A DNA stretch of 64,000 bases. Origin: Bacillaceae bacterium JMAK1. Lineage in GTDB: Bacteria; Bacillota; Bacilli; Bacillales; Marinococcaceae. This document shows positions 43,594 to 51,806 of the stretch, in pieces; position 1 is the first letter of the stretch, and each line of letters begins with the position of its first letter. The notes beneath the pieces were generated by a model. It had not been told where the DNA came from and did no database searches. It saw nothing but the letters and a program-made list of their open reading frames with translations. A program made the position numbers and the translations under genes. The stretch covers positions 434,001 through 498,000 of the forward strand of contig JIBW01000006.1 of the NCBI GenBank assembly GCA_012970285.1, written 5' to 3'.

Positions 43594-44262
43594 ATGAGTT
43601 TTTCAAAACGTATTCGAAAGACTGCTGATTCGATTTGGCAAGCAAGTCATCAACACCCATTCGTCCAAGGCATTGGCGATGGTTCTCTAGATCTTGAATC
43701 GTTTAAGTATTACATGAAGCAAGATTATGTCTACTTGATTGATTATAGTAAAGTGATGGCTAAAGCAGTCGTACTTGCACCAGACTTAAAAACGATGACT
43801 CTATTCTCACATGCGTTACATGAAACGTTAGCCATTGAAATGGACTTGCATAGAGCCTACGCCAAGCGATTAGGAATTAGCGAGGAAGAATTAGAAAGCA
43901 CAACTGCGGGTCCAATTACAATTGCTTATAGCGGTGCCATGCTCGCTGAGGCAGAAAAAGGATCACTTGCTGAATTAATCGTTGCCATTTTACCATGCGC
44001 TTGGAGTTATTACGAGATTGGTACAGCGCTCGCAAAAATCCCAGGCAGTACAGAACACGAATTCTACGGCGAATGGATTCAGATGTATAGCTCAGAACAA
44101 TTTGGCGAAATTGCAACTCAACTCATCGTTCTACTCGATGAACTTGCACAATACAAATCTGAGAAAGAACTAGATAAGCTTGAACAGATTTTCTTAAACA
44201 CAAGTCGATATGAATATCTATTTTGGGATATGTCTTACAAGCAAGAAGGATGGCCAATTTAA
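43594..44262 (+). CDS. tenA: Aminopyrimidine aminohydrolase/thiaminase II
   Basis: TenA-family enzyme of 222 residues that hydrolyses aminopyrimidines from thiamin breakdown for salvage. The active-site residues are conserved and numbered as in Bacillus subtilis TenA: Asp44 (KQDYVY), Cys135 (LPCAWSYYEIG) and Glu near 207 (YEYLFWDMSY). The fold is all-helical and cytoplasmic. ATG 43594 follows TGGAGG. No TPP riboswitch or other thiamin gene is seen next to it; the promoter must lie in or near the start of the AlaX gene. Confidence 0.93.
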   Translation: MSFSKRIRKTADSIWQASHQHPFVQGIGDGSLDLESFKYYMKQDYVYLIDYSKVMAKAVVLAPDLKTMTLFSHALHETLAIEMDLHRAYAKRLGISEEELESTTAGPITIAYSGAMLAEAEKGSLAELIVAILPCAWSYYEIGTALAKIPGSTEHEFYGEWIQMYSSEQFGEIATQLIVLLDELAQYKSEKELDKLEQIFLNTSRYEYLFWDMSYKQEGWPI

Positions 44263-44264
44263 GT

Positions 44265-44303
44265 AAAAAGACCCCCACCAAAGGTTACTTTGGTGGGGGT
44301 CTT
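44265..44303. terminator. Terminator of mtl operon and tenA
   Basis: A perfect 16-bp stem (44268-44283 and 44288-44303) with loop GTTA. The T run is on the minus-strand side, so it mainly ends the mtl operon; it also follows the tenA stop. Confidence 0.88.
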
Positions 44304-44308
44304 ACCAT

Positions 44309-45421
44309 TTATGATGAGAGTTTTTGTTTTACGAACTGAGCTAATGGCTCATCTTCTGACAAAGCGCTCACTTTCAAAAATGCCTCAAATGCTCCGTGCT
44401 CTTCAATTAATACTCGTAATTGTTCACTCTCAGGATCGTCGTCTGCATAGAACTCAAGCGCGTTCACAATCGCTTGTACGAGATGATCTGGATTACCTTT
44501 ACGAGCATAAGCTTTGGCAGGTTTGACGAGACGATCATTTGGGCCAAGCTTGCGGATCGGTCCACGCCCAACTCGAGCAACCGTGTCTTGCAAGTACGGG
44601 TTTTTGTAACGTTCTACAATTCGTTCAGCATATTGCCTATGCTCTTCTTCATCAAACCCATAATCTTCAACGAGTACGGTTGACGTTTCACGAAGTGCAC
44701 CGCGAACGTGCTCCTCGATATCCCGATCAAGCATCGCATCAACAATTTTCATTTTCCCTTGCTTCATTCCGGCGTATGCTGCTGCTGCATGACCCGTATT
44801 TACTGTAAAGAGCTTGCGTTCTAAATAAGGATCAAGTTCGTCAACGAGCTTCGCTTCTCCGAGAGTGATGCCACCTACTAGCATCGGTGCTTCTACAACC
44901 CACTCGAAAAACGGCTCGACAGTGACCGCTAGTACGTCTTCAGAAGGGACACTTGGTACGATTCGGTCAACCGCAGCATCTGCAAAGCCAATCCAATCGG
45001 GAACTTCCGTCGCATGTTCGAGTACATAAGATTTCAACGTGCTCGTAGCGCGAATCGCATTTTCACACGCAATAATATTTAACGGAGTCGCTGTAATTCG
45101 CTGCTCAATTCCTTTTGCAATAACAGGTGCGATACGTGGTAAAATGTTCGGTCCAACCGCCGTTGTGACTAGATCTGCGTTCGTCACTGCAGCGATCACC
45201 TCAGCTTCTTCTGTCAGGCTATTCAAGCCGTCTACTCCATCAACTTGAAAACTTGATTGCTCTTCTGATGCGATGGTTACGGTATAGCCTCTTCTTGACT
45301 TAAGAGCGTTAATGACCGCTTCATTCACATCTACAAACGTAACCGCGTAGCCTGCTTGTTGCAATAGCGCACCAATAAATCCTCGGCCAATATTCCCTGC
45401 TCCAAAATGCACGGCATTCAT
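44309..45421 (-). CDS. mtlD: Mannitol-1-phosphate 5-dehydrogenase
   Basis: NAD-dependent dehydrogenase of 370 residues that turns mannitol-1-phosphate into fructose-6-phosphate. The N-terminal nucleotide-binding motif is HFGAGNIGRGFIG (about 5-17); the C-terminal domain has VNTGHAAAAYAGMKQGK (about 207-223), which holds catalytic residues of the long-chain mannitol dehydrogenase family. ATG 45421 directly abuts the mtlF stop (TAAATG). It is the last gene of the mtlARFD operon. Confidence 0.95.
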   Translation of the reverse strand: MNAVHFGAGNIGRGFIGALLQQAGYAVTFVDVNEAVINALKSRRGYTVTIASEEQSSFQVDGVDGLNSLTEEAEVIAAVTNADLVTTAVGPNILPRIAPVIAKGIEQRITATPLNIIACENAIRATSTLKSYVLEHATEVPDWIGFADAAVDRIVPSVPSEDVLAVTVEPFFEWVVEAPMLVGGITLGEAKLVDELDPYLERKLFTVNTGHAAAAYAGMKQGKMKIVDAMLDRDIEEHVRGALRETSTVLVEDYGFDEEEHRQYAERIVERYKNPYLQDTVARVGRGPIRKLGPNDRLVKPAKAYARKGNPDHLVQAIVNALEFYADDDPESEQLRVLIEEHGAFEAFLKVSALSEDEPLAQFVKQKLSS

Positions 45422-45850
45422 TTACGCATTTACCTCCGAGAAGAAGTTCAGAACATCTTCTGCAGATTTAGATTGTAGCAGTGCATGAACGTTCTCTTCT
45501 TCAGAACAAGCAATCGCAATCTTAGATAAGATCTCTAAGTGTTCTCCGTCTTTCCCAGCAATTCCGATTACAACTTGTACATCATTTCCATCCCACTGAA
45601 CTTTTTCATCAAGAAGTAGAATGCTAAGTCCAGACTCAACCACTTCATCTCGTGCATCTTCTGTGCCGTGTGGAATCGCAAGCAAGTTACCCATATACGT
45701 AGATGTAAGCGCCTCACGAGCGTGCATCTTCTCAAGGTAGTCTTGTTTAACATATCCTTCTTGTACAAGTACCTCTCCTGCACGGTCAATCGCTTCATCT
45801 CGTGATACTACCGCTACATTTAGTTGGATATTCTCTGCTTTTAAAATCAT
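45422..45850 (-). CDS. mtlF: Mannitol PTS EIIA component
   Basis: Phosphocarrier of 142 residues that takes phosphate from HPr and gives it to the IIB domains of MtlA. The phosphorylated histidine is His61 in LAIPHGTED, with the conserved second half LDEKVQWDGNDVQVVIGIA (about 80-98). The frame extends to 45868, but ATG 45850 has AAGGAG at good spacing. Separate mtlF fits the mtlA-mtlR-mtlF-mtlD order known from Geobacillus. Confidence 0.93.
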   Translation of the reverse strand: MILKAENIQLNVAVVSRDEAIDRAGEVLVQEGYVKQDYLEKMHAREALTSTYMGNLLAIPHGTEDARDEVVESGLSILLLDEKVQWDGNDVQVVIGIAGKDGEHLEILSKIAIACSEEENVHALLQSKSAEDVLNFFSEVNA

Positions 45851-45854
45851 AGAT

Positions 45855-47894
45855 TTAATCTCCTTCACGAATAAAATTAATTAGATACTGCTTTGCTTTT
45901 TCTTCTAATAAAGCAAGTAGCTCGTCTCGTTTGCCTTCACTAAAGACCTTTACATCTTGCTCTGAACCAATAAATAACGTACTCACGTAACTTAAAAAGG
46001 ACAAATGATGAGGTGTGATCTCCTTTGGAGCTGCGTAAACAACGATTCGCTCCACCCACTCATGGCCATCCACCATCGACGGTAGTGATTTAGCTTCCTC
46101 TAAATCAATGACATTGAAAAAGGGGGCACGAATCGCATCATCACGTCCGTGATACAAGGCGATATCCGTGTTAGGAATGGCGAGGCCACCCACTCGTTCC
46201 CGATCTTTAAGCATCATCACAACTGCATCAATGTGATCAACATAACCAAGCCGGTGCATCTCTTTCACGCTCTCTTCAATTCCTTGCCACATGTCACGAT
46301 GGGAGAAAAACCGAATCGAATCGAGTAATCGTTCCATCATCGTGCTTAACGAAGAGATATGTTGAAATGCGACCTTCGCCCCGACGGATTGATCATGAGT
46401 TTTTGAGGGATTCTTTGTTGGCAAGCCACGAATGTACTGTCGGATTTCTTTTACTTCCTCTTCCGTCAATACTGGACTCACATGAAACACTCGCTCCATA
46501 TCATCAATGTTCACCGTTGAGATAATCACATCGTACTTTGCTTTTTCTTTACCCAACTCTAACAATGAAGCATTTTTAATCGTTGAAATCTCAGGAATTT
46601 CTTGTTCAATACGACTCGCTAACATTTTTGCAGAACCGATGCCACTAGGGCAAATAACTAAAGCAGACACGTGGTGGCTACGCTTTCTCCTCTCAAGAAC
46701 CGAACCAAAATGCATGACAAGATAACCAATCTCTTCATCTGGTAGCGTTAATGGCTCAAAAACAATCTGTGCTTGTCCACGCACGATGTTGAACAACGTT
46801 TCATAATCATTTTGTAATCGTTGAAGCAATGGATTTGAAATGTGCATTCCTTGGCGAATTCGATAAAGCGCAGGCTTTAAATGGGCGAGTAAGTCCTGAA
46901 CGAGAGTCGGACCATAAATCGAAGTATTTAGCTCTTTTTCCACACCATAAATGAGTGTCTTAATTCGACCGATTAACTCCGCATTCTGCTCCTCAAATGG
47001 CAGACTTTGACTTCCACTAATTCGAGCTCCTCGCAAGTGCATGACAAGGTACCCTACTTCTTCATCGGGAATGCGAATGTTAATTTGTTTCTCTAAAGCT
47101 CGGGCAAGCATCGAAGCCACTTCAAACTCTTCCATTTTGCGCAATGCTTCTAACTGATCGGTATCCATCGTAATGATTTCTCCAAGTTCTAACCGCTTCA
47201 CAGCAAGCGTCGTATGAACAACAAGAGCAATTAACGATTGATCGGCCATATGCGGAAACAACGCAGGCTTCTCTGTTTGAATGACACGGGAGACTTCTTT
47301 GATCCGTTCTACATCAACGATATGGAGTAACCGTTCCGCAATTTGATTGTGAACGTTCTCTTCATAAAGTACTTCATACAATTCGCTTTCATTGAAGTGG
47401 ATTGAAACGATTCCACTAAGCGCTCGTCGTTTACGTTCCTCAGCACCTTGGATCTCGATGCCGTATCCCCTCTTCCTAACCACTTGAAGGCCATACGTTT
47501 CTAGCCACTGGGACGCCTTATCTAAGTCTGAACTGATTGTAGCCGCCGTCACACGTAACTCTGATGCAAGTGTAAAAAGCTTTACTGGTTCACGCTCTTG
47601 CAAGAGCCGAACAAGCAGGACCTGCTGCCGCTCATCGCTCGTGTAATCACGATGGGTATCCGTTTTTACATACTGAGATAATACGTGTGTGTCGCCACGA
47701 AGTTGGACGGTTTGATCGGGTAAACGTTCAAGGTTGACATTAATCTTTGCGAGCTCTTTTTCTATCCCTTTTAAGTCTCTTTGAATCGTACGTAAACTAA
47801 CAGAAGTAGCCTCAGCAAGTGAGGCTTGAGTCAACGGTGAAGACGCTGCTAAAAGCAGTGTCACTACCTGTCTTTCTCTTGCGGTAAGTTGCAT
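45855..47894 (-). CDS. mtlR: Mannitol operon activator with PRD, EIIB and EIIA domains
   Basis: PTS-controlled transcription activator of 679 residues. Order of domains: HTH (about 1-65 and a second at 80-140), PRD1 (about 190-295, with VVHTTLAVKRLE and GYLVMHLRGA), PRD2 (about 305-410, with LAHLKPALYRIRQG and GYLVMHFGSVLERR), an EIIB-like domain with ALVICPSGIGSAKM (phosphorylatable Cys), and an EIIA-like domain near 530-679 with GLAIPNTDIALYHGRDD. HPr and MtlA/MtlF set its phosphorylation state. It lies 16 bases after mtlA. ATG 47894 has AAAGGAGG. The likely operator is at 49710-49748. Confidence 0.93.
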   Translation of the reverse strand: MQLTARERQVVTLLLAASSPLTQASLAEATSVSLRTIQRDLKGIEKELAKINVNLERLPDQTVQLRGDTHVLSQYVKTDTHRDYTSDERQQVLLVRLLQEREPVKLFTLASELRVTAATISSDLDKASQWLETYGLQVVRKRGYGIEIQGAEERKRRALSGIVSIHFNESELYEVLYEENVHNQIAERLLHIVDVERIKEVSRVIQTEKPALFPHMADQSLIALVVHTTLAVKRLELGEIITMDTDQLEALRKMEEFEVASMLARALEKQINIRIPDEEVGYLVMHLRGARISGSQSLPFEEQNAELIGRIKTLIYGVEKELNTSIYGPTLVQDLLAHLKPALYRIRQGMHISNPLLQRLQNDYETLFNIVRGQAQIVFEPLTLPDEEIGYLVMHFGSVLERRKRSHHVSALVICPSGIGSAKMLASRIEQEIPEISTIKNASLLELGKEKAKYDVIISTVNIDDMERVFHVSPVLTEEEVKEIRQYIRGLPTKNPSKTHDQSVGAKVAFQHISSLSTMMERLLDSIRFFSHRDMWQGIEESVKEMHRLGYVDHIDAVVMMLKDRERVGGLAIPNTDIALYHGRDDAIRAPFFNVIDLEEAKSLPSMVDGHEWVERIVVYAAPKEITPHHLSFLSYVSTLFIGSEQDVKVFSEGKRDELLALLEEKAKQYLINFIREGD

Positions 47895-47910
47895 TTGGCT
47901 ACCTCCTTTA

Positions 47911-49629
47911 TTAGTTTTTCAGGCGTTCAACGAGTTCCGTGTATCTCGGACTGTTTAAGAAGTTATCGACCGAGATATGCTCAGCATTTGGCTGTTGCTC
48001 TTTTGCTCGCGTCGTTAAGTCTTTATGCGTGATTACAAGATCCGCATCACTCGGGATGTTGCTAATGGATGTGTTTGACACGTGAATCTCTGTTAATCCT
48101 GCTTTTTTGAACTTGTCTTTCAGGATTGAGGCACCCATTGCACTTGAACCCATTCCAGCGTCACATGCGAAAATGACTTTGTTGATGTCTTTGTCATTCA
48201 ATGCTTCACTCTTTTGAACAACCTCGTCTGCATTGCCTTGTAGCTCATCTATAATCTCTTTATAGCGAGGGCTGTTCATAAAATTATCAACCGACACGTG
48301 AATGGCATTTGGATGTTGTTCCTTCGCTCGTGTCGTCAAATCTTTATGCGTGATCACAAGATCTGCATGGTCAGGAATGTTACTAATAGACGTATTGCTA
48401 ACATCTACACCTTCAATTCCAGCTTTCTTAACGCGGTCTTTCATAATGGATGCGCCCATCGCACTTGAGCCCATGCCCGCATCGCAAGCAAAAATGATCG
48501 TAGAAACTTGGCTGAATTGATTTGTCTCTGGCCCTTCTTTTGAAGCTTCATTGGTTTTGCCAGATTTCATAGCAGCTACTTTTGCTTGTGCCTCTTCAAT
48601 GTTTTCCACTTCACCTTTGCGATCAAACTTCAAGATTGGCGCTGCAATTGCGAAGGTAACAGCTGCTGCAACGAGAACGGAAATGATTGCACCGAGGTGA
48701 CTTCCGCTAGCAGCAAACGCAAGGATCATAATAATACTTCCTGGTGCCGGCACACTCGTTAACCCAACATCAAAAAGCGTCACCATAAACACACCACTCA
48801 TACCACCAGCAATAACCGCAACAATTAGTAGAGGTTTCATGAGAACGTATGGGAAGTAAATTTCGTGAATACCTCCGAAAAAGTGAATCACACCTGCACC
48901 GTAAGAGGATGCCTTTGCTGCACCTTTTCCAAAAATCATAAAGGCTAGCAAAATACCAATACCTGGTCCAGGGTTCGCCTCAAGCATGAATAACATAGAC
49001 TGTCCATATTCATACACTTGGCTTGTCGCAAGTGGACTAATAATACCGTGGTTAATTGCGTTATTTAAGAAAAGGATCTTGGCTGGTTCAATGAAAAGAG
49101 AAACAAGTGGCAATGCACCGATTGAGATCATCGCATCAACACCCGCACCAAGTGCCACTGTAAACCCTTGTACAACAGGACCAACCGCAAGAGAACCGAT
49201 GATTGCGAGTAACGCACCGATAATACCGGCAGAGAAGTTGTTAATCAACATCTCAAAGCCTGGACGCACTTTACCATCCATGACTTGGTCAAACTTCTTG
49301 ATCACATAACCCCCGAGAGGTCCCATCATCATTGCTCCGATAAACATCGGTATATCTGCCGCTACAATAACACCCATTGCGGCTGTTGCACCAACTACAC
49401 CACCACGAAAATCGTGGATCATTCGTCCACCAGCAAACGCAATAAGTAACGGTAGTAAGTAGAACACCATCGGATCTACGAAAGCTTCTAACATGCCAAT
49501 TTCAGTAGGTACAGCAATTGCGGTTAGAATACCCCAAGCAATAAATGCCCCGATATTTGGCATGATCATACTACTTAAATTACTACCAAACCGTTGAATA
49601 CGTGCGCGGATACTTTTCTTCTCTGACAC
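47911..49629 (-). CDS. mtlA: Mannitol PTS permease EIICB with two IIB domains
   Basis: Mannitol-specific PTS transporter of about 572 residues that imports mannitol and phosphorylates it to mannitol-1-phosphate. The IIC membrane domain (about 15-335) shows NIGAFIAWGI, the substrate motif GGIHEIYFPYVLMKP and GVIHFF. It is followed by two full IIB domains (about 376-464 and 483-572), each with CDAGMGSSAMG (phosphorylation Cys382 and Cys489). Usual MtlA in Bacillus is about 475 residues with one IIB, so this is a tandem duplication (about 70% identity between copies). GTG 49629 is the start, with AAAGGGGG 8 bases ahead; ATG 49659 lacks a ribosome site. Confidence 0.93.
   Translation of the reverse strand: MSEKKSIRARIQRFGSNLSSMIMPNIGAFIAWGILTAIAVPTEIGMLEAFVDPMVFYLLPLLIAFAGGRMIHDFRGGVVGATAAMGVIVAADIPMFIGAMMMGPLGGYVIKKFDQVMDGKVRPGFEMLINNFSAGIIGALLAIIGSLAVGPVVQGFTVALGAGVDAMISIGALPLVSLFIEPAKILFLNNAINHGIISPLATSQVYEYGQSMLFMLEANPGPGIGILLAFMIFGKGAAKASSYGAGVIHFFGGIHEIYFPYVLMKPLLIVAVIAGGMSGVFMVTLFDVGLTSVPAPGSIIMILAFAASGSHLGAIISVLVAAAVTFAIAAPILKFDRKGEVENIEEAQAKVAAMKSGKTNEASKEGPETNQFSQVSTIIFACDAGMGSSAMGASIMKDRVKKAGIEGVDVSNTSISNIPDHADLVITHKDLTTRAKEQHPNAIHVSVDNFMNSPRYKEIIDELQGNADEVVQKSEALNDKDINKVIFACDAGMGSSAMGASILKDKFKKAGLTEIHVSNTSISNIPSDADLVITHKDLTTRAKEQQPNAEHISVDNFLNSPRYTELVERLKN
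47914..48504 (-). repeat. Tandem duplication coding for the two IIB domains
   Basis: The segments at 48238-48504 and 47914-48183 encode homologous ~89-residue IIB domains joined by an ~18-residue linker. Long stretches are identical in protein, for example ADLVITHKDLTTRAKEQ and FACDAGMGSSAMGASI. Confidence 0.9.
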
Positions 49630-49671
49630 GTACGGTTCCCCCTTTGCTATGTTTTTCATTTTATTAGTTCA

Positions 49672-49700
49672 AGTGTAGCGTGCCCTAACGAGTGCCACAA
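49672..49700 (-). promoter_or_regulatory. Predicted mtlA promoter
   Basis: On the minus strand TTGTGG (49695-49700), a 17-base spacer and TACACT (49672-49677), giving a start near 49665. The poor -35 fits an activator-dependent promoter. Confidence 0.5.
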
Positions 49701-49709
49701 TAAAAGGAA

Positions 49710-49748
49710 AATACAATCTTGTCGCCAACTCTGCGACAAGATTGTATT
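49710..49748 (-). promoter_or_regulatory. Probable MtlR operator (large dyad)
   Basis: Perfect 16-bp arms (49710-49725 and 49733-49748) with a 7-base spacer. The inner TTGTCGC-N7-GCGACAA resembles the MtlR site described for B. subtilis (TTGNCACAN4TGTGNCAA). It covers about -45 to -83 relative to the predicted start. A T-rich stretch follows, so an attenuator role is a minor alternative. Confidence 0.6.
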
Positions 49749-49750
49749 TG

Positions 49751-49766
49751 TTGTAAGCGCATACAT
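49751..49766 (-). promoter_or_regulatory. cre (CcpA) site in mtlA control region
   Basis: TTGTAAGCGCATACA matches the cre consensus WTGNAANCGNWNNCW at every position. It adjoins the MtlR-type dyad, so glucose repression of mtlARFD by CcpA is expected. Confidence 0.7.
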
Positions 49767-49862
49767 AAATTTATGTTGACAAAACGACGCGCAAGGTCAT
49801 ATAGTTAGTTACATAACCAACTAACCAATTAACTAAGTCGTTTAAAAAGGCGGTGATGTCGA

Positions 49863-50243
49863 TTGCGACCGACACTAGATGATACTCGACCGATCTACTT
49901 GCAAATTAGAGAAATGATTGAAGATGAGATTATTGAAGGAAGACTGCTCGAAGAGACACAAGCACCTTCCACGAATCAACTCGTCGCTTTTTATAAAATC
50001 AATCCAGCCACAATTTTAAAAGGAATCAACCAGCTCGTTGATGCTGGAATTCTGTATAAAAAACGAGGGGTCGGGATGTTTGTTGCTGCAGGTTCTAAAC
50101 AACAACTGCTCGCGAAACGAAAAGAGCATTTTTTACGAGAATACGTTGAACCGATGCACAAAGAGGCAGAGCGTCTAAGCATTTCGGAAGATGAATTGCA
50201 CTCATTGGTATTCAAAAGAGGAGGAAATCCTAATGAACATTAA
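49863..50243 (+). CDS. GntR-family regulator, YtrA subfamily
   Basis: Short GntR repressor of 126 residues: a winged-helix DNA-binding domain (about 5-75, RPIYLQIREMIEDEIIEG and NQLVAFYKINPATILKGINQLVDAG at about 12-56) with only a short helical dimerisation tail. This length is typical of YtrA-like repressors that control a downstream ABC transporter. TTG 49863 has AGGCGGTGAT upstream. It overlaps the ABC ATPase gene by 11 bases, so it is the first gene of an autoregulated three-gene operon. Confidence 0.88.
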   Translation: MRPTLDDTRPIYLQIREMIEDEIIEGRLLEETQAPSTNQLVAFYKINPATILKGINQLVDAGILYKKRGVGMFVAAGSKQQLLAKRKEHFLREYVEPMHKEAERLSISEDELHSLVFKRGGNPNEH

Positions 50244-51111
50244 CTTCGATCATGTTTCATTTACACGTAAACAAAAAACGATTCTACATGATATTTCATT
50301 TCAACTTGAAGGACCAAAAATCGTTGGACTTCTAGGCCGAAATGGCGCTGGTAAAACAACTTTGTTATCCATTCTCACTGCTTTTCAAAAAGCTTCAAGC
50401 GGTACAGTAACGCTTAATAACGAAAATACGTTTGAAAATGAACACGCAGTGGAGCAAATGATCTTCGTTCGTGATCAGAACTTCGAATATGAAACGGAAA
50501 AAGTGAGCGATTACCTTGAAACCTATGCGAAGTTTCGTCCTAATTTCGATCACGACTATGCAAAACGACTATTAAAACAGTTTCGAGTTTCTAATGACTT
50601 AGAAGTTGCTAAATTATCCAAAGGAATGGCTTCTGCGATGCAAGTGGTCATCGGTTTAGCCAGTCGTGCTCCTGTAACGATTTTTGATGAAGCCTATTTA
50701 GGGATGGATGCACCCGCAAGAGATTTATTCTACAAAGAAGTGCTAAACGACTTTATGGAACATCCTAGGCTGATCATCTTATCGACGCATCTTATTTCTG
50801 AAATGGAAACCTTATTTGAAGAAGTGCTCATTATTAAAAACGGAAGACTTTTCACTCACGAAGATAAAGAAGTCTTTCAACAGCGCGGATACCGGATTAC
50901 CGGAGAAGAACAAAGCGTAAACGAATTCTCAAAAGACAAAACGATTGTCGCAACACAACAGCTCGGACCTACAAAGTCCGTCATGATCTACGGTTCATTT
51001 ACTGACGATGATCAACGTTGCTTGACCGATCTGAATTTGGAACGATCATTCGTTTCCCTTCAAGATCTTTTTATTCACTTAACTGAGGAGGAGAATGAAG
51101 ATGACGAGTAA
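50233..51111 (+). CDS. ABC transporter ATPase (YtrB-like)
   Basis: ATPase of 292 residues. Walker A is GRNGAGKTT (about 35-43); the signature motif is the variant LSKGMASAMQ (usual LSGGQ), Walker B is VTIFDEAYLGMD and the H-loop is LSTHLISEM. A C-terminal ~80-residue extension with beta-type pattern follows. YtrB-type ATPases pair with membrane proteins and are often induced by cell-wall antibiotics. ATG 50233 follows GAGGAGG; 14 upstream residues are not used. It overlaps the permease gene by 11 bases. Confidence 0.88.
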   Translation: MNINFDHVSFTRKQKTILHDISFQLEGPKIVGLLGRNGAGKTTLLSILTAFQKASSGTVTLNNENTFENEHAVEQMIFVRDQNFEYETEKVSDYLETYAKFRPNFDHDYAKRLLKQFRVSNDLEVAKLSKGMASAMQVVIGLASRAPVTIFDEAYLGMDAPARDLFYKEVLNDFMEHPRLIILSTHLISEMETLFEEVLIIKNGRLFTHEDKEVFQQRGYRITGEEQSVNEFSKDKTIVATQQLGPTKSVMIYGSFTDDDQRCLTDLNLERSFVSLQDLFIHLTEEENEDDE

Positions 51112-51763
51112 ACAATCTCTCGCCATTCGTACTCAAACGAAAGAGTATGCATCATGGTCATTATGGTATCTTAGCATCTATTTACTCATCTACATTGGGA
51201 TCAACGTCGTAACGTACTTTACTCAAGGCGAAATTACGTGGACATTTATTGAAGGATCCTTTTCAGCGACCACTGTATTCATGCTCATTGTCGGACTGCT
51301 ATCGATGGGAGGCTTTTTGAACCATTACCTTTCCACAGGACTCACACGTCGAATTTACTTTCGAAGTGTCCTCTTTTCAGGAATCCTCGTTACGATCGGG
51401 ATTGTGATCTTTACGATCTTACTCTCACTCCTCATACACGGAGTGCTATTAGCGACAGGATGGGATCAACTGTATTCAGAAAGAATTATAGACAATCAAA
51501 GCATGCTCCCTTCAATCGTAGAGGCTTTATCTTATGCAGCAAGTATTCTGTTGTTCTTCCTGATCGGATGGTCGATTAGCTTCGGATTTTACAAACATTG
51601 GGTTCAGGGTGCACTTTATATCGCATTAGGCGTTGCAATCACTATGATTACGAGTCATCCACTTTTCGAATCCATTTTACCGATTTACTTTACCCTCTTC
51701 TTTATTGGTTTTTACGTATTCCTACTCCATCGTGGTACGAGAACACTCGATGTGAGACCGTAA
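51101..51763 (+). CDS. ABC transporter permease-like membrane protein
   Basis: A 220-residue membrane protein with about six hydrophobic helices and few conserved motifs; the first helix follows EYASWSLWYLSIYLLIYIGI (about 15-34). It is the partner of the ATPase encoded just upstream. What it moves is unknown; relatives in GntR(YtrA) operons are linked to envelope-stress responses, not to uptake. ATG 51095 and ATG 51101 are both in frame behind GGAGG; the second has the better spacing (9). Confidence 0.8.
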   Translation: MTSKQSLAIRTQTKEYASWSLWYLSIYLLIYIGINVVTYFTQGEITWTFIEGSFSATTVFMLIVGLLSMGGFLNHYLSTGLTRRIYFRSVLFSGILVTIGIVIFTILLSLLIHGVLLATGWDQLYSERIIDNQSMLPSIVEALSYAASILLFFLIGWSISFGFYKHWVQGALYIALGVAITMITSHPLFESILPIYFTLFFIGFYVFLLHRGTRTLDVRP

Positions 51764-51766
51764 CGA

Positions 51767-51803
51767 AAAAAACGCCAAGACATTTATGGTCTCGGCGTTT
51801 TTT
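51767..51803. terminator. Terminator between convergent genes
   Basis: Stem AAAAAACGCC-AGAC/GTCT-GGCGTTTTTT with one internal mismatch and a 7-base loop, with A and T runs at its ends. Confidence 0.85.
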
Positions 51804-51806
51804 CAA

